Origin: Actinomycetes bacterium | GTDB lineage: Bacteria; Actinomycetota; Acidimicrobiia; IMCC26256; JANYLB01 | DNA: 64,000 nt | Assembly: GCA_025363815.1 (NCBI GenBank) | Contig: JANYLB010000032.1 | Location: 111,822-175,821 of the forward strand | Direction: 5' to 3' | In this document: positions 16,952 through 27,087 of the stretch, piece after piece | Numbering within the stretch: the stretch's first letter is position 1 | Layout: every line of letters starts with the position of its first letter | Made by a program: the position numbers and the translations under genes | The notes under the pieces: generated by a model | Seen by the model: only the letters and a program-made list of their open reading frames with translations | What the model was told of the DNA's origin: nothing | The model's database searches: none

Positions 16952-17971
16952 ATGGAGTACCGCACGCTTGGACGTACCGGGGTGAAGGTGAGCCCGCTGT
17001 GCCTCGGGGCCATGATGTTCGGGGCGTGGGGGAACCGCGACCACGACGATTCGGTCAAGGTCATCCACACCGCGCTCGATGCCGGCATCAACTTCGTCGA
17101 CACGGCCGACATGTACTCGGCCGGCGAGTCGGAAGAGATCGTCGGCAAAGCACTCGTCGGCCACCGCCACGAGGTCGTGCTCGCGACGAAGGTGCACGGA
17201 CCCATGGGTCGGGACCCGAACATGGCGGGCAACTCACGCCGATGGATCATCCGGGAGTGCGAGGAAAGCCTGCGTCGCCTGGGTACCGACTACATCGACC
17301 TGTACCAGATCCATCGGCCCGAGCCCGAGACCGAAATCGACGAGACACTCGGCGCGCTGACTGATCTCGTGCACCAGGGAAAGGTCCGCTATATCGGGAG
17401 CTCCACGTTTCCTCCTGCCGAGATCGTCGAGGCTCAATGGGTCGCGCAACGGCGCAACCGCGAACGGTTCGTATGCGAGCAGCCGCCCTATTCGATCCTC
17501 GTGCGCGGCATCGAGGCCGACGTGCTGCCTACGTGCGCGCGCTACGGCATGGGCGTGATCCCGTGGAGCCCGCTCGCGGGCGGCTGGCTGTCGGGCAAGT
17601 GGCGAATCGGCGCAGAGAACACGAGCCGACGCGCCGCGATGGTCCCCGATCGCTACGACATGACCAATCCCGAGAACCAGCGCAAGCTCGAAGCCGTCGA
17701 CCAACTCGCGACCCTCGCAGAAGATGCAGGGATGACGCTGGTGCATCTCGCGCTGGCCTTCGTGATCAACCACCCCGCCGTCACCGCGGCGATCATCGGA
17801 CCTCGGACGCTCGAGCAGCTCGAGACGCAGCTCGCTGCGACCGACATCACCCTGGACTCGGATCTGCTCGACCGCATCGACGAGATCGTCCCCCCCGGCA
17901 CCACATTCTCGGCGGCCGACGCCGGTTACACGCCTCCCTCGATCGCAGAGCCAAGCCTCCGCCGGCGTTAG
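16952..17971 (+). CDS. Aldo/keto reductase
   Basis: 339 residues, TIM-barrel NADPH-dependent aldo/keto reductase of the YdhF/Tas/voltage-channel-beta type. Visible features: start MEYRTLGRTGVKVSPLCLG, the catalytic Asp and Tyr in VDTADMYSAGES, catalytic Lys in VVLATKVHG, the His in YQIHRPEP, and the C-terminal cofactor region AAIIGPRTLEQLE. The ATG at 16952 has GAGGAGG at the right distance. It converges with a small VOC gene. The substrate is unknown. Confidence 0.9.
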   Translation: MEYRTLGRTGVKVSPLCLGAMMFGAWGNRDHDDSVKVIHTALDAGINFVDTADMYSAGESEEIVGKALVGHRHEVVLATKVHGPMGRDPNMAGNSRRWIIRECEESLRRLGTDYIDLYQIHRPEPETEIDETLGALTDLVHQGKVRYIGSSTFPPAEIVEAQWVAQRRNRERFVCEQPPYSILVRGIEADVLPTCARYGMGVIPWSPLAGGWLSGKWRIGAENTSRRAAMVPDRYDMTNPENQRKLEAVDQLATLAEDAGMTLVHLALAFVINHPAVTAAIIGPRTLEQLETQLAATDITLDSDLLDRIDEIVPPGTTFSAADAGYTPPSIAEPSLRRR

Positions 17972-17988
17972 CCCCGCCGAAGTGTCTC

Positions 17989-18372
17989 CTACAGGGGCCT
18001 GGCGAAGCTGAGCTCGTGGCCGTCGGGATCGCGGACGTGGAAGTAGCGCTCGCCCCACGGTGCGTCGGCGGGCATAGCGGCGGGCTCGAAACCGGCGGCA
18101 AGAGCCCGCGCGTGGACGGCGTCGACGTCGGCGACCCAGAAGATGACCCTGCCCCATATCGGCCCGGTCGGATCGTGGGCGCGGTCGAGCTGAAGGTTCA
18201 CGAAGTTGGGCACTACGACGGAGCCGCCTGCCCGCAAAGTCGTGAACTCGGCATCGGGGCCACCTGCCACAACGCGGAAGCCGAGCATGGCGTAGAACGA
18301 GACCGAGGCGGCCATGTCGACAGTGAGAAGCGTCACCGCGGAGATCGCCTCGATCGGTTCCGAAGAGTCCAT
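17989..18372 (-). CDS. VOC (glyoxalase/bleomycin-resistance) family protein
   Basis: 127 residues, a complete pair of beta-alpha-beta-beta-beta modules: AVTLLTVDMAASVSFYAMLG at the start and WVADVDAVHARALAAGFE then GERYFHVRDPDGHELSFARP at the end, where the Glu of GHEL is the usual metal ligand. The family includes dioxygenases, isomerases and antibiotic-binding proteins, so function is open. The ATG at 18372 was chosen; a GTG at 18393 gives seven more residues. It converges with the aldo-keto reductase, and tatA is divergent. Confidence 0.8.
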   Translation of the reverse strand: MDSSEPIEAISAVTLLTVDMAASVSFYAMLGFRVVAGGPDAEFTTLRAGGSVVVPNFVNLQLDRAHDPTGPIWGRVIFWVADVDAVHARALAAGFEPAAMPADAPWGERYFHVRDPDGHELSFARPL

Positions 18373-18513
18373 TCCCCTCGACCCTAGAGCCACCCTCGGC
18401 GCCCGAGCATCCGAGGATGGAGACATCTGGCCGCAGAGCCCGCTCCGTAGAACCCGTGACCGGGCGCGGATCGTGCCGACCCCGCCTCGAGACGATCTCT
18501 CCAAGGAGCACCG

Positions 18514-18711
18514 ATGAACCTCGGCCCCACCGAACTGCTGATCATCCTGGCTATCGTTTTGTTGATCTTTGGCAGCGCCAAGCTCCCGAAGCTCGCCCGC
18601 TCCCTCGGCGAAGCGTCCAAGGAGTTCAAACACGGCAGCAACGGCGCCGCTAATGCCACCGCTGACCCCGCCACTGCCGAGGGCGCTACGGACCACGAGA
18701 ACGTCTCGTAA
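18514..18711 (+). CDS. tatA: Twin-arginine translocase subunit TatA
   Basis: 65 residues. An N-terminal membrane segment LGPTELLIILAIVLLIFG is followed by the hinge SAKLPKLARSLGEASKEFK and a polar tail, exactly the TatA/E pattern (conserved FG hinge, amphipathic helix). AAGGAG precedes the ATG. TatA forms the pore of the Tat protein export system. tatB and tatC are not in the window, so this is a stand-alone tatA. A hairpin 26 bases after the stop may end the message. Confidence 0.9.
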   Translation: MNLGPTELLIILAIVLLIFGSAKLPKLARSLGEASKEFKHGSNGAANATADPATAEGATDHENVS

Positions 18712-18737
18712 CGGTCATCGGGAAGCTTGCAGGCGAG

Positions 18738-18756
18738 CCGGAGCGCTGCGCTCCGG
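18738..18756 (+). terminator. Stem-loop between tatA and the SNF2 gene
   Basis: CCGGAGCGCTGCGCTCCGG is an 8-base-pair perfect stem with a CTG loop. It lies after tatA and 12 bases before the start of the SNF2 gene. It may act as a tatA terminator (no T-run) or as a structure in the SNF2 leader. Confidence 0.4.
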
Positions 18757-18768
18757 TACCGTCACCTG

Positions 18769-21485
18769 ATGCAGTCGGTGCCCAACTCCGACCGCGTCGT
18801 GCTCGACGGCCGGCTTGACGGTGGGCAGCTATGGCTCCTCACCGATCCCGACGAGGGGCTGCGACAGCCCCACCTCGGGGATCTCGCCGAGATCCTCGGC
18901 CCTAGAGCGCGCCCGGTCCAGCAGTCATTCTGGATCGCTCCCAGCGGCTTTGAACGGCGCTGGGCAGTCGCTGTCGACGAGGCCGCCGCGCTCAGAGCCC
19001 TCATCACAACCGGGTGGCCGGTCACCCCTGCGTTGGGCCAGCTGCTAGAGCTGTTCGTGGCCGTCCTGCGGGTCGTGACCGATGGACAGGTGCTTCCCGG
19101 ACCCTTGCCCAACTTCGCAACCGCGTGGATCGCCGCACCCGAACGCGGCGCGGTGCAAGACCTGGCCGACGCCCTCGCCGGTGCCCGGGCGCACCACCCC
19201 GACGCCGAAGAGCTCTGCGGGTACCTGATCCACACGCTCGCAGTAGCCGCGCTCGGACCCGTGCCGTCGCCCCTGGCCGGCCGGCGCCCGAGCACGACGT
19301 TCAGCCGATGGGTCGACAGGGTCATCGCGCGTCGAGCCGCCGAGGCGCGCCTGGTGCTCCGCCTTGAAGCGGGAGTCGACGGATTCGAGCTGGTTCCTTG
19401 CATCGAAGCACGTCGGGTCACGACCACCATGCTCGAGCTCGGCGACATCGAGACAGTTGCATCGACGCTCGATCTCTCCGCCGATACCGTTTCCCAGCTC
19501 GTCACCGCGGAGTGGGCCGCGGCTCGCCAAGCGTGGCCCGCGTTACGCGAGCGCGAGCCGGTTCGCCGCGAGCTCGACCTCGAAGACGTGGTGAAGCTCG
19601 TCGAGACTGCGGCGCCCCGTCTCACTGCCGCGGGGATCGCTACGTTGCTCCCGGCGCGCCTCGGTCAACGCCACACCAGCCGACGCCGGTACCGGGTGAA
19701 GGGGCAACCGGCGAGCCTCGACGTGGCGAACCTAATCCTCACCGGCGAAGTCCGGGTCGGCGACATCACGCTCTCACGGGAAGAGCTCGACACGCTTCTG
19801 AACGCGCGGCACGACCTGGTATCGCTGGAAGGACGCTGGATCTTTCTCGCCGACGGCGAGCGCGCCCGCATCGCCGACTTCGTCCGTCGGTTCGGCGTGA
19901 CCGACGCGGCCGCAGTGCTCGAGGCCGCCGCCGACGCCGAAGGGGAGCCCGACATCGAGTTCGAGCTCGATCTCGCACCCGCGAGCTGGCTCACTCGCGC
20001 GCTCGCGGGTACCTGGCAGCCCGAGCCCGCCGAACGCGTTCCGGTTCCAGCCTCGGTGCACGTACCGCTGCGCGACTACCAACGCGACGGACTTGATTGG
20101 CTGGTGTGGCTCGAACGCAACAGTCTCGGAGGGATCCTCGCCGATGACATGGGACTCGGCAAGACCGCGATGCTCCTGGCACTCACCGCCCACGACCACG
20201 AAGGGCCGACACTCGTCGTCGCGCCCACGTCGGTCGTCGGGAACTGGATGCGCGAAGCGGCGCGGTTCACACCGGAGCTTCGCGTGGCGGTGCACCATGG
20301 CGACACCCGTGGCGATCCGGTCAACACCGCAGCCGATGCCGACCTTGTGATCACGACCTACGGGTTGTTGCGTCGCGACGATCGCCTCGCGCATGTGAAA
20401 TGGCACCGCGTGATCGTCGACGAGGCCCAAGCGCTCAAGAACGCGGACACCGCTACCGCGAAGGCCGCGCGCGCACTCAGTGCACGTCATCACATCGCGG
20501 CGACTGGGACGCCGGTCGAGAACCATCTCGGCGAGCTCTGGAGCATCATGTCGTTCGTCAATCCCGGGCTGCTCTCGAACCGGCGAACCTTCACGGCGCA
20601 GTACCGACTCGGTGGGGCAGGTGACGAGCTCGCCGACGCCGAAAGGCTCGAGCATCTCCACCGGAGAATCGCCGCGTTCGTCTGTCGGCGCACGAAGACC
20701 GATCCGGGAATCGTCGACGAGCTCCCCGACCGCATCGTCGTGCGCGACGACTGCCTTCTCACCCATGAACAGGTCACGCTCTACCAGGCCACCGCGCGCG
20801 CGATGCTCGACGAAGTCGCCGAGCTCACCGAGACCAACCGCAGACAGCTCCACGTGTTCGCCGGGATCGCCCGCCTCAAGCAGATCTGCAACCACCCGGC
20901 AAGCCTCATCGATGGTGACGACAGCGAGCTCGCGGGGCGCTCGGGCAAGCTCGACCGCCTGGTGGAGCTGATCCAGGAGATCGTCGCCGAAGACGAAGCC
21001 GTTGTGATCTTCAGCCAATACGCGCGGTTCCTGCGCCGTATCGCGCCGCACCTCTCGGAACAACTCGGGCTCGAGGTTCCGATCCTTCACGGTGGCGTCG
21101 CCCGAATCCGCCGCGACGAGATCGTCGAGCAGTTCGGGAGCGGCAGCGGGGCGGGCGTGCTCGCGGTGTCGCTCCGCGCCGGCGGCACCGGCCTCAACCT
21201 TGTTAGGGCCAACCATGTGATCCACTTCGACCGCTGGTGGAACCCGGCGGTCGAAGACCAGGCGTCGGACCGTGTTTGGCGGATCGGTCAGACCCGAGGC
21301 GTCGTCGTGCACACCCTCGTATGTCCGGGGACGATCGAAGAACGCATAGCCGCGATCATCGAGGCCAAACGCGCTCTCGCCGGTTCGATCATCACCTCGA
21401 CCGAGCAGCTGATCACTGCGCTCGACAACGACGAGCTCGCGTCTTTCGTCAACCTCGACGCCGTCGACGCAACCGGGAGCACGCT

Positions 21486-21489
<4 letters not shown>
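18769..21489 (+). CDS. SNF2-family DNA-dependent ATPase/helicase
   Basis: About 906 residues. The C-terminal half is a SNF2 motor: motif I ILADDMGLGKTAML (near residue 461), motif II VIVDEAQALKN, motif III ATGTPVENHLGELWS, and in the second lobe SQYARFLRRI, LRAGGTGLNLVRANHV and motif VI QASDRVWRIGQTRGV. The N-terminal half (about 400 residues) contains a region typical of bacterial SNF2 proteins (ARLVLRLEA, VRVGDITLSREELDTLL) that I take to be the bacterial SNF2_assoc-type domain. Such ATPases move along duplex DNA and displace RNA polymerase or other proteins. The ATG at 18769 lacks a ribosome site. The stop overlaps the next small gene (ATGA). Confidence 0.9.
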
Positions 21490-21698
<209 letters not shown>

Positions 21699-21701
21699 CG
21701 C

Positions 21702-24410
21702 TTACTCCAGCGCTTCGAGCACCGCGAGGATCTCGTTGCCGTAGAGATCGAGCTTCGTCGGCCCGATCCCGTTGAGCTTCGCCAACTCCGCAAGTGTCGT
21801 CGGACGACTGATGGCGATCGACGCCAAGACCGCGTTCGACGCCACGATGTACGCGGGGACCTCATCGGCCCGGCACCGCTCGCGCCGCCAGGCCCGCAGC
21901 GCTTCATCGGCCGACACCGCATCCGGTGGAAGATCGGGCAACACCACCTTCGCCTTCTTCGCCTTCTTCGCCTTCGCCGCGCCGGCCTTCGGTATCGCCG
22001 AAGGTGACCCGGTGACTCCGGGAAGAGGCCTGCGAGCCGAGCCGTCCAGCTCACCTAGGAACGGCGACGGACGCACGACATCGGCCAGCAGCACGACCCT
22101 GTGACGACTGCGGGTGATTGCCACGTGTAGGACTCGCCGCTCTTCCTCTTCGTTCTCGGCCAGCCGATGCGGGAGCACGCCCTCGGTGACACCGGCCACA
22201 ACGACTCGGTCCCACTCCATGCCCTTGACCCGATGGACCGTCGAGAGGGTCACGCCACCACCTGCATCTCCGAACTCACCACCGCCGGTGCCATTCTCGC
22301 CCCCACGATCACGTCGACGGCCGAGGACCCCACGGAGCCACGACTCGAACGACGCCGGTTCAGGATGGAGGGAGGCGACCTGGGCGAGCGCATCGAGGTC
22401 ATCGAGCTGCGAACCGCTCTGGCCACCCTTCGAACCGTCCAGCAACGACATCGCGCCGCCGAGACCGATGTCGTCGGCAACTACGGCGAGGACATCTCGA
22501 GTCGTACCGCGGCCGGCAACCTCGGCGACGACGGCCAGGTCATCGGCCAGCCCGACGACCTTGGCCCCGACTTTGGTGTCGTCGATGCGCTCGGCGATCT
22601 CTCGCAGCTCGGCGATCGACATCGTGCGCTGCATCCACTTGCTGATCCACGGTGGAAAGCCGCGGCTCGGCCGGCGGAGCACCTCAACCAGATCACCGGG
22701 CTCGAGTCGGTCGGGTGACGAACCCAGCCGGAGATAAGCGAGTGCGGCCCTGATCCCCGTGCGTTCGAGCATGTCGGTCGAAACTGCCGAGCTGACCGGC
22801 ACACCGGCTTCGACGAGGGCGACATGCGGTGCGAGCAACAGCGAGTTCACGCGGGTCAACACCGCGATCTCCGAGGCGGCAACACCGTCGTCGAGCCAGC
22901 TCCGCACGACCGCTACCAGCTGCTGCGCGCCGGCATCGGGGCGGTGTCGGTTCACGACGAGAGCGTCGGGATCGTCGTCGGCCGCGGGCCCGGGCCGGAT
23001 CTCCTTCGCCACCCGTACCTGGTTGTACGACAGGAGGGTCCGTGCCGTTCGCACCACTTCGACCGGACAGCGGTAGTTCACCTCGAGCGCATGGGAAGCC
23101 GCGCCAGGGAACAGCTGATCGAATTCGATGAGGAACGCGGGGTCGGCACCGGCATGGCCGTAGATGACCTGATCGTCGTCGCCGACACCGAAGACGTCGA
23201 GACAGGGCGCAGCCAGAAGCCGCAGCAGCAGCATGTGCGCGGGCGTGAGGTCCTGGAACTCGTCGACCAGGAGGTGACGGTACGCCGGCTGCACCTGCCG
23301 CCGGAACTCGCCGTCGACCAGGAGCACCTCGATTGCGCGGTAGATCTGCTCATCGAAGTCGACGGCTCCCGCGGCCCCGAGCGCGCCGCGGTACGGACCG
23401 AACGCGTCGGCCAGACCGGGGACGTCGTCTCGCTCGGCTTCGACGTCATCCGGATCGCGAAGGCCAAGCCGGATCGCGGTCAACCCTTCGAGATAGGGCG
23501 CGAGGCGATCGGTATTCGCTCGAGGTCGACCGCGAGGAACGACGTCGTCGACCAGGCGCCGCACCTCGCGCTCGTCGAGCACGCGCGGAGCCCGATCCGC
23601 ATGCTCTCGGAGCAGTCGGTAGCCGAGCGCGTTGAGAGTGCTGACGCGCGGCCGGAAGTCGTTGGTGCGCTCCTCCATCTCAGTCTGCGCCAGCTTGTTG
23701 TACGCGACTGCGAGCACGCCTTCGCGATCAAGGCCACGATCGACGACGAGGTGACGAAGGCGTTCCGTGAGCACTCGCGTCTTTCCCGAACCCGCGGGGG
23801 CGACGATCCGGGCCGGACCCGCGCCGTGCTCCACCGCGGCAAGCTGGTCGGGCGCGAGGGCCACGGTCACCGGCGCGGGAACGGGGTCGCACGTCAATCG
23901 GCCGCACTCCACCACCTCCCTGTGGAGCACTCCGGCATCGAGCGAAGCGCGATCGAGCGGTCCCCGGGGGCCACCGTCGATCCATGCCGCGGTGCCGTCG
24001 ACAAACCTGACGTCACCCGATCCGGCGCCGGTCACCTCGGTCGCGCCCAGGCGTAGCGCCTTGGCGGTCCACCACCACACCGGGTCCCTGTCACCGCGGG
24101 CGTCGTAGTTGTTGGCCCAGACGAGGAACTGGAGGCGATCGGCCCAGAGCTCGAAGCGGGCGCCCAACCGCCACGGCTCATCAGTGATCGACACCGGGGC
24201 CCGGAACCGATCCGTGTCGACGGCGAGCACCACTGCCGGCGGAAGGCGATCCGCCCACAGGCGGTGCAACGTCGTGACGACCGGGCCCAAATCGGCCAAG
24301 GCCTCGTCGTCGATCTCGACGACCTCTGCATCTGCCCACGGGGCGGGAACGGCGTCGCCCGCCAAGAGCACGACACCGCGACCGAGCACGGAAGGACCGG
24401 GTACCGACAT
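21702..24410 (-). CDS. UvrD/Rep-type superfamily 1 helicase with C-terminal HRDC domain
   Basis: 902 residues. After an unusual N-terminal region of about 190 residues, the SF1 motor begins with AAVEHGAGPARIVAPAGSGKTRVLTERL (Walker A GSGKT). Further motifs are VDEFQDLTPAHM (motif II), GDDDQVIYGHAGADP (III), VNYRCPVEVV (IV) and LSTVHRVKGMEWDRVVV with VAITRSRHRVV (V and VI). A Lys/Ala-rich linker (AAKAKKAKKAK) leads to a C-terminal HRDC domain (RCRADEVPAYIVASNAVLASIA and LNGIGPTKLDLYG), which binds DNA. Actinobacterial UvrD2 has a similar layout, but the long N-terminal extension differs. It is convergent with the SNF2 cluster, only 3 bases apart; both point to DNA repair or replication-fork clearance. 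Confidence 0.85.
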   Translation of the reverse strand: MSVPGPSVLGRGVVLLAGDAVPAPWADAEVVEIDDEALADLGPVVTTLHRLWADRLPPAVVLAVDTDRFRAPVSITDEPWRLGARFELWADRLQFLVWANNYDARGDRDPVWWWTAKALRLGATEVTGAGSGDVRFVDGTAAWIDGGPRGPLDRASLDAGVLHREVVECGRLTCDPVPAPVTVALAPDQLAAVEHGAGPARIVAPAGSGKTRVLTERLRHLVVDRGLDREGVLAVAYNKLAQTEMEERTNDFRPRVSTLNALGYRLLREHADRAPRVLDEREVRRLVDDVVPRGRPRANTDRLAPYLEGLTAIRLGLRDPDDVEAERDDVPGLADAFGPYRGALGAAGAVDFDEQIYRAIEVLLVDGEFRRQVQPAYRHLLVDEFQDLTPAHMLLLRLLAAPCLDVFGVGDDDQVIYGHAGADPAFLIEFDQLFPGAASHALEVNYRCPVEVVRTARTLLSYNQVRVAKEIRPGPAADDDPDALVVNRHRPDAGAQQLVAVVRSWLDDGVAASEIAVLTRVNSLLLAPHVALVEAGVPVSSAVSTDMLERTGIRAALAYLRLGSSPDRLEPGDLVEVLRRPSRGFPPWISKWMQRTMSIAELREIAERIDDTKVGAKVVGLADDLAVVAEVAGRGTTRDVLAVVADDIGLGGAMSLLDGSKGGQSGSQLDDLDALAQVASLHPEPASFESWLRGVLGRRRDRGGENGTGGGEFGDAGGGVTLSTVHRVKGMEWDRVVVAGVTEGVLPHRLAENEEEERRVLHVAITRSRHRVVLLADVVRPSPFLGELDGSARRPLPGVTGSPSAIPKAGAAKAKKAKKAKVVLPDLPPDAVSADEALRAWRRERCRADEVPAYIVASNAVLASIAISRPTTLAELAKLNGIGPTKLDLYGNEILAVLEALE

Positions 24411-24469
24411 CCTCCCGACTCTAGGAGGAGGGTGCGACAGCGACAGTGACGCTGATCAGGTCGGGGCGA

Positions 24470-25609
24470 TCAGGGATCGGGCAGTTCGGCTTCGGGCTGT
24501 TCATCTGCGCCGACGCTGAAGGCGTGCTTAACCGACTGGCTCCGTTCGCTCCACACGTCGCGGACGACGACCTGGATCGCGCCCGCGGCGGGGATCGCCA
24601 GGAGCGCGCCGAGGAGCCCGGCCAGCTCGACCCCGACCAGCACCGCGAGCAACACGCCGAGCGGGTTTAGCTTCACCGTTTTTGCCATGATCGTGGTCTG
24701 CAACACGTGGTTCTCGAACGCCTGGTAGGCAACAAAGAAGATCAGCGTCGCGATGCCCAAGCCGGGTGATTGAAGGAACGCCACAAATATCGCGGGGATC
24801 GCCCCGATCGTCGCACCGACCAGCGGGAGCAGATCGGCGAACGCGACCCAGAGTGCGAGCACGAACGCGAAAGCCACACCGAACGCGAAGAGCCAGGTGT
24901 AGATCGCGATACCGGCGATGAGCGAGATCACCAGGTTGCCCGTGATGTACCCCGAGACCGCGCCGGCCGCGTCCTGGCCGACCCTGCGGATCCGGGTCGC
25001 TCGACGCTCCGGGAACAGCCCGAGCACGAACGCGGTGATGCTGGGCGTCTGCATCAAGATGAGAAACGACAACACGAGCACTGTCACCATTGCCACGACC
25101 CCCGACACGAGAGCCTTCCCTGTCGTGACGAGTGGCCCGTTGGCGCTGCTGAGCGACGACTGGATCTTGGGCAGGTTCTTGCGGACCCAATCCTGGGCCC
25201 CGAGATCGCGCAGCGTTCGACCCACTTCGCCGCGTCCGCGTTCGGCGTCGTGGATCGTGTGCGGCAGATCACGGGTGAACGTCGACGACGCGTCGTATAT
25301 CGGGCGGGCGAACGCGTAGGTCAGGGACCCGACGATGACCACACCGGCCAGGAACACTGCGAGGGTCGCGATCCCACGCCTGACATGCGTGCGCGCCTGA
25401 AGCGCATCGACCGCGGGCGTCAGGACGATCGCGAAGAACGCGGCCACGACGACGAGTCCGATCACCGTTGCCAACGAAGCGATCAGGGTCCAGGCGATGA
25501 GCGTGCCACCCACGACTGCGACGCCGATCACCCAGAACGCCGCGAATTGCCTCACCGGGACCGGGGCCCGCGTCGTCGGCTCAGGCGCGGGATCAGGCGG
25601 TGAGATCAT
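24470..25609 (-). CDS. AI-2E family membrane transporter (UPF0118/PerM type)
   Basis: 379 residues with about eight membrane segments. It has the family order: two N-terminal segments (FWVIGVAVVGGTLIAWTLI), a soluble mid-domain (GEVGRTLRDLGAQDWVRKNL), and the C-terminal set with YITGNLVISLIAGIAIY, WVAFADLLPLVGATIGAIPA and a conserved AFENHVLQTTIMAKTVKLNP. Despite the family name, most members have no proved AI-2 function; some are Na+/H+ antiporters or PurR-regulated PerM proteins. The ATG at 25609 is the likely start. It is divergent from the TetR gene and does not seem part of its operon. Confidence 0.85.
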   Translation of the reverse strand: MISPPDPAPEPTTRAPVPVRQFAAFWVIGVAVVGGTLIAWTLIASLATVIGLVVVAAFFAIVLTPAVDALQARTHVRRGIATLAVFLAGVVIVGSLTYAFARPIYDASSTFTRDLPHTIHDAERGRGEVGRTLRDLGAQDWVRKNLPKIQSSLSSANGPLVTTGKALVSGVVAMVTVLVLSFLILMQTPSITAFVLGLFPERRATRIRRVGQDAAGAVSGYITGNLVISLIAGIAIYTWLFAFGVAFAFVLALWVAFADLLPLVGATIGAIPAIFVAFLQSPGLGIATLIFFVAYQAFENHVLQTTIMAKTVKLNPLGVLLAVLVGVELAGLLGALLAIPAAGAIQVVVRDVWSERSQSVKHAFSVGADEQPEAELPDP

Positions 25610-25665
25610 CGCATCATCGTGGTCGACGGAGGCTCCGACCGTCCGGACATCCCATCAAAGACTGC

Positions 25666-25701
25666 TTGACACATCGCTTCACAGTGTTCGATACTACGAA
25701 C
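25666..25701 (+). promoter_or_regulatory. Promoter and operator of the TetR operon; leaderless start
   Basis: TTGACA at 25666-25671 (perfect -35) is followed by an 18-base spacer and GATACT (25690-25695, -10). The start ATG is at 25703, seven bases after the -10, so the mRNA would begin at or next to the start codon. An inverted repeat GTTCGATACTACGAAC (25686-25701) straddles the -10, ideal for TetR autorepression. No ribosome site exists upstream of the ATG. Confidence 0.6.
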
Positions 25702-25702
25702 G

Positions 25703-26338
25703 ATGGTTGTTCAGCCTATTCGTGATCGCCGCGCCGAACGGCGTGAGGCCACCCGTTCGGAGATTCTGGACGCGGCATGGGAGCTGGTCCGCGCCGAGGG
25801 CCTCGCCGGGTTGTCGCTGCGCGACCTGGCCCGTCGGGTCGGAATGCAAGCGCCGTCGCTGTACTCGTACTTCGACTCCAAGCACGCGATCTACGACGCT
25901 ATGTTCCGCCAGGGCGCGCAGGAGTACGCGCGAGGACAGGCACTGATCCCGGAGACCGGCGATGGGCTGGTCGACCTCAAGGTCGGCCTTCACTTCTTCG
26001 TCGGGTTCTGCACCGAGGATCCCGCCCGCTACCAGTTGCTGTTCCAACGCACCATCCCCGGCTTCGAGCCGTCTCCCGAGTCGTACGCGAGCTCGGTCGA
26101 GGGCCTCGAGACACTGCGCGCTCGCCTCGCGGGCATGGGGCTAGATGACGACGCGCTCGATCTATTGACGGCAATCGGCACGGGCCTCACCGACCAACAG
26201 ATCTCCAACGATCCCGGCGGCGACCGGTGGACCCGGCGCGTCGACGAGGCAATCGAGATGTTCTTCGCGCACGTGTCGCTTAGAGGTCCGGCGACCAGAA
26301 GACCGGCGACCATTGAGAAAGTGGGGAAGCGGAGATGA
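25703..26338 (+). CDS. TetR-family transcriptional regulator
   Basis: 211 residues. The N-terminal helix-turn-helix reads AERREATRSEILDAAWELVRAEGLAGLSLRDLARRVGM (here in part: LSLRDLARRVGM), then APSLYSYFDSKHAIYDAMF, the standard TetR recognition-helix block. The C-terminal ligand domain matches the TetR_C WHG-like type with no specific ligand readable. It probably binds the inverted repeat over its own promoter and controls the operon. Its TGA overlaps the ATG of the next gene. It is likely autoregulated; the inducer may be a substrate of the following enzymes. Confidence 0.9.
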   Translation: MVVQPIRDRRAERREATRSEILDAAWELVRAEGLAGLSLRDLARRVGMQAPSLYSYFDSKHAIYDAMFRQGAQEYARGQALIPETGDGLVDLKVGLHFFVGFCTEDPARYQLLFQRTIPGFEPSPESYASSVEGLETLRARLAGMGLDDDALDLLTAIGTGLTDQQISNDPGGDRWTRRVDEAIEMFFAHVSLRGPATRRPATIEKVGKRR

Positions 26339-27087
26339 TGACCACACCGACACCGGTCGACCAGGTGCCGCGCCTTGGGCGGGCAGAAGCGACCGCGCTC
26401 GCGCCGGCCGAGAACCAACGGGTCCTCGAGCTCCTGGTGTCGCTCGCACCGTCAGACTGGACGCAGGCGACCGACTGCCCGGCGTGGGACGTGCGGGCGA
26501 TGGCTGCGCACCTCCTCGGGGCGATGGAAGGGTTCAGCTCGGTTCCCCGGTTCGTGCACCAGATGCGTGCGGGGGCGAAGGCAGCCGGCGATGGCCCGTT
26601 CATCGACGGTATGACCGCCGCCCAGGTGAGCGAACGGGCCGACCTCACTCAAGCTGAGATCGTGCACCGACTGGCTCTGGCCGCGCCGCGCTCGGCTCGC
26701 GCCAGGGGCCGGGTCCCGGCACTCCTGCGACGCATTCCGATGAAGCAGGAAGTGGCGGGGGTCGAGGAGAAGTGGCGGCTGGGTTACCTGCTCGACGTGA
26801 TCCTGACCCGCGACATCTGGATGCACCGCGTCGACATCAGCCGCGCCACCGGTCGCGATGTGATCCTCACTGCCGACCACGACGGACGACTCGTCGCCGA
26901 TGTGGTCGCGGAGTGGGCACGACGCCACGGACAACCGTTCACGCTCGATCTCGAGGGCCCGGCGGGCGGCTGCTTCACCCAAGCCGGTGGTGGCGAGCCG
27001 ATCGGGCTCGACGCGATCGATTTCTGCCGCATCCTGTCGGGTCGCGCCACCGGCGTTGGCCTGCTGAGCACGGAGGTTCCGTTCTGA
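26335..27087 (+). CDS. Maleylpyruvate isomerase-type, mycothiol-dependent family protein
   Basis: 250 residues with the DinB/MDMPI helical bundle. The first helix carries LAPSDWTQATDCPAWDVRAMAAHLLG, including the W-D-V-H/A metal-binding region, and a further motif YLLDVILTRDIWMHRVDISRATG holds the second conserved His. The C-terminal domain (FTLDLEGPAGG) resembles the SCP2-like MDMPI C-terminal domain. Characterised members use mycothiol, the actinobacterial thiol, as cofactor. The start ATG overlaps the TetR stop, and its own TGA overlaps the next ATG by one base, so the three genes are translationally coupled. The substrate is unknown. Confidence 0.8.
   Translation: MMTTPTPVDQVPRLGRAEATALAPAENQRVLELLVSLAPSDWTQATDCPAWDVRAMAAHLLGAMEGFSSVPRFVHQMRAGAKAAGDGPFIDGMTAAQVSERADLTQAEIVHRLALAAPRSARARGRVPALLRRIPMKQEVAGVEEKWRLGYLLDVILTRDIWMHRVDISRATGRDVILTADHDGRLVADVVAEWARRHGQPFTLDLEGPAGGCFTQAGGGEPIGLDAIDFCRILSGRATGVGLLSTEVPF

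Noticed and set aside
19774..21312. A long open frame on the minus strand opposite the SNF2 gene
   Set aside because: It lies entirely antisense to a clearly conserved SNF2 motor and is kept open by GC-rich third positions; its translation is rich in Arg, Gly and Asp with no motif.
24470..25609. Naming the AI-2E family permease as an autoinducer exporter
   Set aside because: The family name is historical and no quorum-sensing genes are near; the function is unknown.
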